This document shows, piece after piece, positions 60,014 to 64,000 of a stretch of DNA of 64,000 nt (position 1 is the first letter of the stretch; each line of letters opens with the position of its first letter). A program made the position numbers and the translations under genes. The DNA lies in NCBI RefSeq assembly GCF_007858445.1, contig NZ_VIGV01000010.1, forward strand, positions 1-64,000. The letters run 5' to 3'. The DNA is from Tsukamurella sputi. Lineage in GTDB: Bacteria > Actinomycetota > Actinomycetes > Mycobacteriales > Mycobacteriaceae. Under the pieces are notes generated by a model that was given only the letters and a program-made list of their open reading frames with translations, made no database searches and was not told the DNA's origin.

Positions 60014-60484
60014 CTAGGCGGGACGCGCTTCGTGGTCGCACATGCCCTTGAGGGCGCAGGCGCCGCAGCCGCCGGTCACACCGCAGTCGTCCGCGGGGTC
60101 ATCCGACGGTGCCTCGTCGGCACTGCAGCACGTCGCGTCGGGCGTTTGCAGCCTGGCCTGGATCGATGCCGCCCGGGAGCCCTGCAGGGCACCGAAGCCG
60201 GCCAGGAGCACGCCCGCGGCGACGGCGACGCCGACGGCCACGAACGACCACGGTGCGTCCATCGCGGGGCCGATCAGCGCGGCAGCGGCGAAGATGACGC
60301 CCGCCGCCACCAGACTCGGCCCGGCGACGCGGTTGGCGGTGCGCCAGAGGAGCGGGTCGGACAGGGTCTGTTCGGTGCGGACACCCACGAAGCCGTTCTC
60401 CGGGAGGCGGCCGGCGAGCCCGGCACCGCCCACGATGACGGCCGCCACTGCGGCGAGGGCGAGGATCACAACCAGCACGAACAC
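60014..60484 (-). CDS. SdpI-like membrane protein with a Cys-rich tail
   Basis: 156 residues. The first part matches the SdpI/YhfL pattern: a membrane span, then GLAGRLPENGFVGVRTEQTL and SDPLLWRTANRVAGPSL, then two more spans. The last 35 residues carry six Cys and a His (TCCSADE, DDCGVTGGCGACALKGMCDH), which is not part of the usual domain and could bind a metal or Fe-S cluster. Divergent from leuS; upstream partner of the BASS gene. Confidence 0.75.
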   Translation of the reverse strand: MFVLVVILALAAVAAVIVGGAGLAGRLPENGFVGVRTEQTLSDPLLWRTANRVAGPSLVAAGVIFAAAALIGPAMDAPWSFVAVGVAVAAGVLLAGFGALQGSRAASIQARLQTPDATCCSADEAPSDDPADDCGVTGGCGACALKGMCDHEARPA

Positions 60485-60566
60485 GATCTCCAGTTTAGAG
60501 ACCTGTGCAAATCGCCCGCACTGAGGTGTTTGCCGGGCCCACCAGGAGCGTCACTAAGCTGGAGGG

Positions 60567-63416
60567 GTGACGCAGAACGTTGAACAGACCCCCTCGGCCG
60601 GCCCCGCCCACCGGTACACGGCCGAGCTCGCGGGCGCCATCGAGCAGCGGTGGCGCGATCAGTGGCGCGACGGTGGCGTCTTCAACGCCCCGAACCCCGT
60701 CGGTCCACTGCAGGGCGACGGTGCGCTCCCCGCCGAGAAGCTGTTCATCCTGGACATGTTCCCGTACCCGTCCGGTGCCGGCCTGCATGTGGGCCACCCG
60801 CTGGGCTTCATCGCGACGGACGTCTTCGGCCGCTACCACCGGATGAACGGGGCCAACGTCCTGCACACGATGGGCTTCGACGCCTTCGGCCTGCCCGCCG
60901 AGCAGTACGCGGTGCAGACGGGCACGCACCCGCGCGTGACCACCGAGAAGAACATCGAGCGGTACCTGGAGCAGATCGGCTCGCTGGGGCTGGCCCACGA
61001 CGAGCGCCGCCGCGTCTCCACCACGGACCCGGAGTTCTACCACTGGACCCAGTGGATCTTCCTGCAGATCTACAACTCCTGGTACGACGGCGCCCAGGAT
61101 CGCGCGCGGCCCATCGCCGAGCTGGAGGCCGAGTTCGCCTCCGGTGCCCGCGCCCTGGACGACGGTCGCGATTGGTCGGGCCTGACGGTGGCCGAGCGGC
61201 GCGCCGTGCTCGACGACCATCGCCTGGTCTACGAGAGCAACTCGCTCGTGAACTGGTGCCCGGGCCTGGGCACCGTGTTGGCCAACGAGGAGGTCACCGC
61301 CGACGGTCGCAGCGAGCGCGGCAACTTCCCCGTTTACCGCAAGCAGCTGCGGCAGTGGATGATGCGGATCACGGCCTACGCGGACCGGCTGATCGACGAT
61401 CTGGACGTGCTGGACTGGCCGGAGAAGGTCAAGTCCATGCAGCGCAACTGGATCGGCCGCAGCCGCGGCGCGCGAGTGGCGTTCACCGCCGCGGGCGAGC
61501 GGATCGAGGTCTTCACCACCCGCCCCGACACACTGTTCGGGGCCACCTACATGGTCCTCTCCCCCGAGCATCCGCTGGTCGATCAGCTGACGGCCCCCGC
61601 CTGGTCCACGGGTGTCGACGAGCGGTGGACCGGTGGTGCCGCCACCCCCGCCGAGGCCGTCGCCGCCTACCGCGCCTCGATCGCCGCCAAGTCCGACCTG
61701 GAGCGCCAGGAGGGCAAGGAGAAGACGGGTGTCTTCCTCGGCACCACGGCTGCGAATCCGGTGAACGGCCAGCAGGTTCCGGTGTTCATCGGCGACTACG
61801 TTCTCATGGGCTATGGCACCGGCGCCATCATGGCGGTCCCCGGCCACGACGTGCGCGATCACGAGTTCGCCACCAAGTTCGGCCTGCCCATCGTCGAGGT
61901 GGTCGGCAGCGAGGCCGGCGTCGCCGACGAGGCCTACACCGGCGAGGGCCCCGCGGTGAACTCCGCGAACGCCGAGCTCGACATCAACGGCCTGGCCGTC
62001 GCGGAGGCCAAGGCCGCCGTGATCGCCTACCTGGAGAAGACGGGCGCCGGCCGGGGCACCGTGCAGTACAAGCTGCGCGACTGGCTGTTCGCGCGGCAGC
62101 GCTACTGGGGCGAGCCCTTCCCCATCGTCTTCGATGCCGACGGTGCGCCGCACGCCCTGCCGGAATCCGAACTCGCCGTGCTGCTCCCGGAGGTCGAGGA
62201 CTACGCGCCCGTGGCCTTCGATCCCGAGGACTCGGACTCGCAGCCCTCTCCCCCGCTCGCGAAGGCCACCGACTGGCTGCACGTGGAGCTGGATCTGGGT
62301 GACGGGCTCAAGGACTACACGCGCGACGCGAACGTGATGCCCCAGTGGGCGGGCAGCTCCTGGTACCAGCTGCGCTACGTGGACCCCACGAACGCGGAGA
62401 CCTTCTGTGCCAAGGAGAACGAAGCCTATTGGATGGGGCCGCGTCCCGAGGTCAACGGCGCGGGCGATCCCGGCGGCGTCGATCTGTACGTGGGCGGCGT
62501 GGAGCACGCGGTGCTGCACCTGCTGTACGCGCGGTTCTGGCACAAGGTGCTCTTCGACCTGGGCTACGTCACCTCGCGCGAGCCCTACCGGAAGCTGTTC
62601 AACCAGGGCATGATCCAGGCCTACGCCTACACCGACTCCCGCGGCGTGTACGTGCCCGCGGAGGACGTGGTGGAGCGTGACGGAAAGTTCTTCCTCGGCG
62701 AGCAGGAGGTGAACCGCGAGTACGGCAAGATGGGCAAGTCCCTGAAGAACTCCGTCGCACCCGACGACATCGCCCGCGACTACGGCGCCGACACCCTGCG
62801 CGTGTACGAGATGTCCATGGGCCCACTGGATCAGGACCGCGCGTGGGCCACCAAGGACGTGGTGGGTGCACAGCGCTTCCTGCAGCGCGCGTGGCGCGCG
62901 GTCGTCGACGAGGAGACCGGTGCCGTGCGCGTCACCGACGAGACGCCGTCCGACGAGTCGATGCGTGTGCTGCATAAGACGATCGCGGGTGTGCGCGAGG
63001 ACTACGCGGAGATGCGCGACAACACCGCCATCGCCAAGTTGATCGAGCTGACCAACCACCTCACGAAGGCCTACCCGGGCGGCGCCCCGCGGGCGCTGGC
63101 CGAGCCGCTCACGCTGATGCTCGCTCCCGTCGCCCCGCACATCGCGGAGGAACTGTGGAACCGGCTGGGCCACACAGAGTCCCTGGCGCACGGGCCCTTC
63201 CCGGTGGCCGAGGGGCAGTGGCTGGTGCAGGACACGATCGAGATCCCCGTACAGGTCAAGGGCAAGGTCCGTGCTCGCATCACCGTGGGCGCCGACGCCT
63301 CCGACGAGGCCCTCGGGGCGGCTGCGCTCGCCGAGCCCAAGGTGGCCGAGCTGCTCGACGGCGCCCCGCGCAAGGTGATCGTCGTCTCCGGCAAGCTGGT
63401 CAACATCGTTCCGTAG
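60567..63416 (+). CDS. leuS: leucyl-tRNA synthetase
   Basis: 949 residues, normal length. The HIGH motif is HVGH at 74-77 in [15 protein letters not shown] and the KMSKS motif is KMGKS at 721-725 in [12 protein letters not shown]. The CP1 editing domain covers about 260-460 ([20 protein letters not shown]), and the anticodon domain and C-terminal extension follow. Charges tRNA-Leu. Position after algH corresponds to Rv0041. Confidence 0.98.
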   Translation: MTQNVEQTPSAGPAHRYTAELAGAIEQRWRDQWRDGGVFNAPNPVGPLQGDGALPAEKLFILDMFPYPSGAGLHVGHPLGFIATDVFGRYHRMNGANVLHTMGFDAFGLPAEQYAVQTGTHPRVTTEKNIERYLEQIGSLGLAHDERRRVSTTDPEFYHWTQWIFLQIYNSWYDGAQDRARPIAELEAEFASGARALDDGRDWSGLTVAERRAVLDDHRLVYESNSLVNWCPGLGTVLANEEVTADGRSERGNFPVYRKQLRQWMMRITAYADRLIDDLDVLDWPEKVKSMQRNWIGRSRGARVAFTAAGERIEVFTTRPDTLFGATYMVLSPEHPLVDQLTAPAWSTGVDERWTGGAATPAEAVAAYRASIAAKSDLERQEGKEKTGVFLGTTAANPVNGQQVPVFIGDYVLMGYGTGAIMAVPGHDVRDHEFATKFGLPIVEVVGSEAGVADEAYTGEGPAVNSANAELDINGLAVAEAKAAVIAYLEKTGAGRGTVQYKLRDWLFARQRYWGEPFPIVFDADGAPHALPESELAVLLPEVEDYAPVAFDPEDSDSQPSPPLAKATDWLHVELDLGDGLKDYTRDANVMPQWAGSSWYQLRYVDPTNAETFCAKENEAYWMGPRPEVNGAGDPGGVDLYVGGVEHAVLHLLYARFWHKVLFDLGYVTSREPYRKLFNQGMIQAYAYTDSRGVYVPAEDVVERDGKFFLGEQEVNREYGKMGKSLKNSVAPDDIARDYGADTLRVYEMSMGPLDQDRAWATKDVVGAQRFLQRAWRAVVDEETGAVRVTDETPSDESMRVLHKTIAGVREDYAEMRDNTAIAKLIELTNHLTKAYPGGAPRALAEPLTLMLAPVAPHIAEELWNRLGHTESLAHGPFPVAEGQWLVQDTIEIPVQVKGKVRARITVGADASDEALGAAALAEPKVAELLDGAPRKVIVVSGKLVNIVP

Positions 63417-63431
63417 CAGGGGAGTCCGGCC

Positions 63432-64000
63432 ATGACGTCGCTCGCTGAACAGCTCATGGCCGGGCCCCGTGGGCGCGCGCTGTGTCTGTACGTCGGACTG
63501 CATCATGGGCACTGGCGGCCATTGTGGAACATGGCACTCGAGCCAGACCGAGAACGAGGTGTGCCTTGGTACGACGCGGAACGAGACAGAGTACTCACTG
63601 CTGAGCAGGCAGGATTGGTCGAGGAGCTGAGTGCCGGCCTGGGCGGATCTGTCGAGGTAGGTGCTGCTGAGCTCCGTCTCGCATTGGCGCACACCGTTGA
63701 CAATGCCGTGTACTGGCAGGATCCGCGCGATGAAGAGCTAGTGGGATCTATGCCGCAGCTCGCTCCTGAGCTGCGGCGAGTTGCTCATCAGATAGCAGGA
63801 CTCACGGAGACCGATTGGTGGACAGCGAGTCTCACCGCTGAGCAGTACCGAGTCAGGTTCTTGCCGCTCGCTGGGCGAGCGACGCGCGAAGAGTCACCGG
63901 CGCAGATTCTGGCAGAGGTGTACCGGGTTCGTGCGGTGAGCGAGCCTCCGGGGTACATGAGCGGATGGTGGTCGGCGCCGCCTTTCGGCCTGGTGCGGAC
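63432..64000 (+). CDS. hypothetical protein, incomplete at the window end
   Basis: An open frame of 189 codons from ATG 63432 (MTSLAEQLMAGPRGRALCLY) with GGGGAG 7 bases upstream and no stop before the window ends. Trp-rich with WWTASLTAEQYRVRFLPLAG and SEPPGYMSGWWSAPPFGL. I do not recognise a family. Many codons end in A or T (GAA, CGA, AGA, ATA, CTA), unlike leuS just 15 bases upstream, which suggests a recently acquired or weakly expressed gene. Probably co-transcribed with leuS unless an own promoter is hidden. Confidence 0.7.
   Translation, partial: MTSLAEQLMAGPRGRALCLYVGLHHGHWRPLWNMALEPDRERGVPWYDAERDRVLTAEQAGLVEELSAGLGGSVEVGAAELRLALAHTVDNAVYWQDPRDEELVGSMPQLAPELRRVAHQIAGLTETDWWTASLTAEQYRVRFLPLAGRATREESPAQILAEVYRVRAVSEPPGYMSGWWSAPPFGLVR

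Noticed and set aside
60485-60566. T-box or other leader before leuS
   Set aside because: The 82-base gap to the divergent gene is too short and shows no specifier or antiterminator structure.

Overview
The window is high-GC actinobacterial chromosome around the replication origin. The gene set (dnaA, dnaN, gnd, recF, dciA, gyrB, gyrA, DUF3566, tRNA-Ile, tRNA-Ala on one side; rpmH, rnpA, yidD, yidC, khpB, rsmG, parA, parB, cwlM, trxA, trxB, sigM, murJ, DUF6049, mutT4, pcnA on the other) is the Mycobacteriales origin neighbourhood. An MmpS-like protein, a CwlM homologue and a MurJ fused to a pseudokinase also point to a mycolic-acid bacterium. A Tsukamurella-like organism is my guess; the genus is not proven by the sequence.

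Layout. 1-6572: one end of an integrated phage-satellite-like element, comparable in gene order to phiRv1/phiRv2 of M. tuberculosis. It has a tyrosine integrase and a regulator on the plus strand, and a divergent, tightly overlapping minus-strand operon running from an excisionase through an AAA ATPase to a prohead protease and the first codons of a probable capsid gene. It is inserted against the 3' end of tRNA-Ala. 6573-12967: tRNA-Ala, tRNA-Ile, DUF3566, gyrA, gyrB and dciA. 13004-21468: about 8.5 kb of accessory genes lying between dciA and recF: a TetR/membrane-protein pair with repeated operators, a probable phosphonate (aminoethylphosphonate) use cassette, and a glycosyltransferase/MFS exporter pair. 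21556-27709: recF, gnd, dnaN, a DnaA-box cluster (probable oriC), an MmpS-like gene and dnaA. 28341-31895: rpmH to rsmG. 31896-34249: a gene-free stretch with four parS sites, flanked by one parS at the start of rsmG and one inside parA, followed by parA and parB. 36199-46393: acetyltransferase-like gene, cwlM, the thioredoxin system, sigM with its anti-sigma factor, putA, tag and a hypothetical. 46365-54942: murJ, DUF6049, mutT4 and pcnA. 54956-64000: a secreted protein, an Asp-Gly repeat protein, an MFS protein, AlgH, a MarR/membrane-protein pair, a BASS transporter, an SdpI-like protein, leuS and an atypical gene running off the end. The MFS-algH-leuS order resembles Rv0037c-Rv0041 of M. 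tuberculosis, but here it follows pcnA, so the two arms of the origin region are rearranged relative to that genome.

How it works together. The core genes start and segregate the chromosome: DnaA at its boxes, the DciA helicase loader, the DnaN clamp, gyrase, and ParA/ParB acting on six parS sites. Membrane and wall genes (YidC, MurJ, CwlM) are interleaved with them. SigM has a candidate promoter in front of its own anti-sigma gene and a near-identical one in front of the Asp-Gly repeat gene at 55.5-56.1 kb, suggesting a small local ECF regulon.
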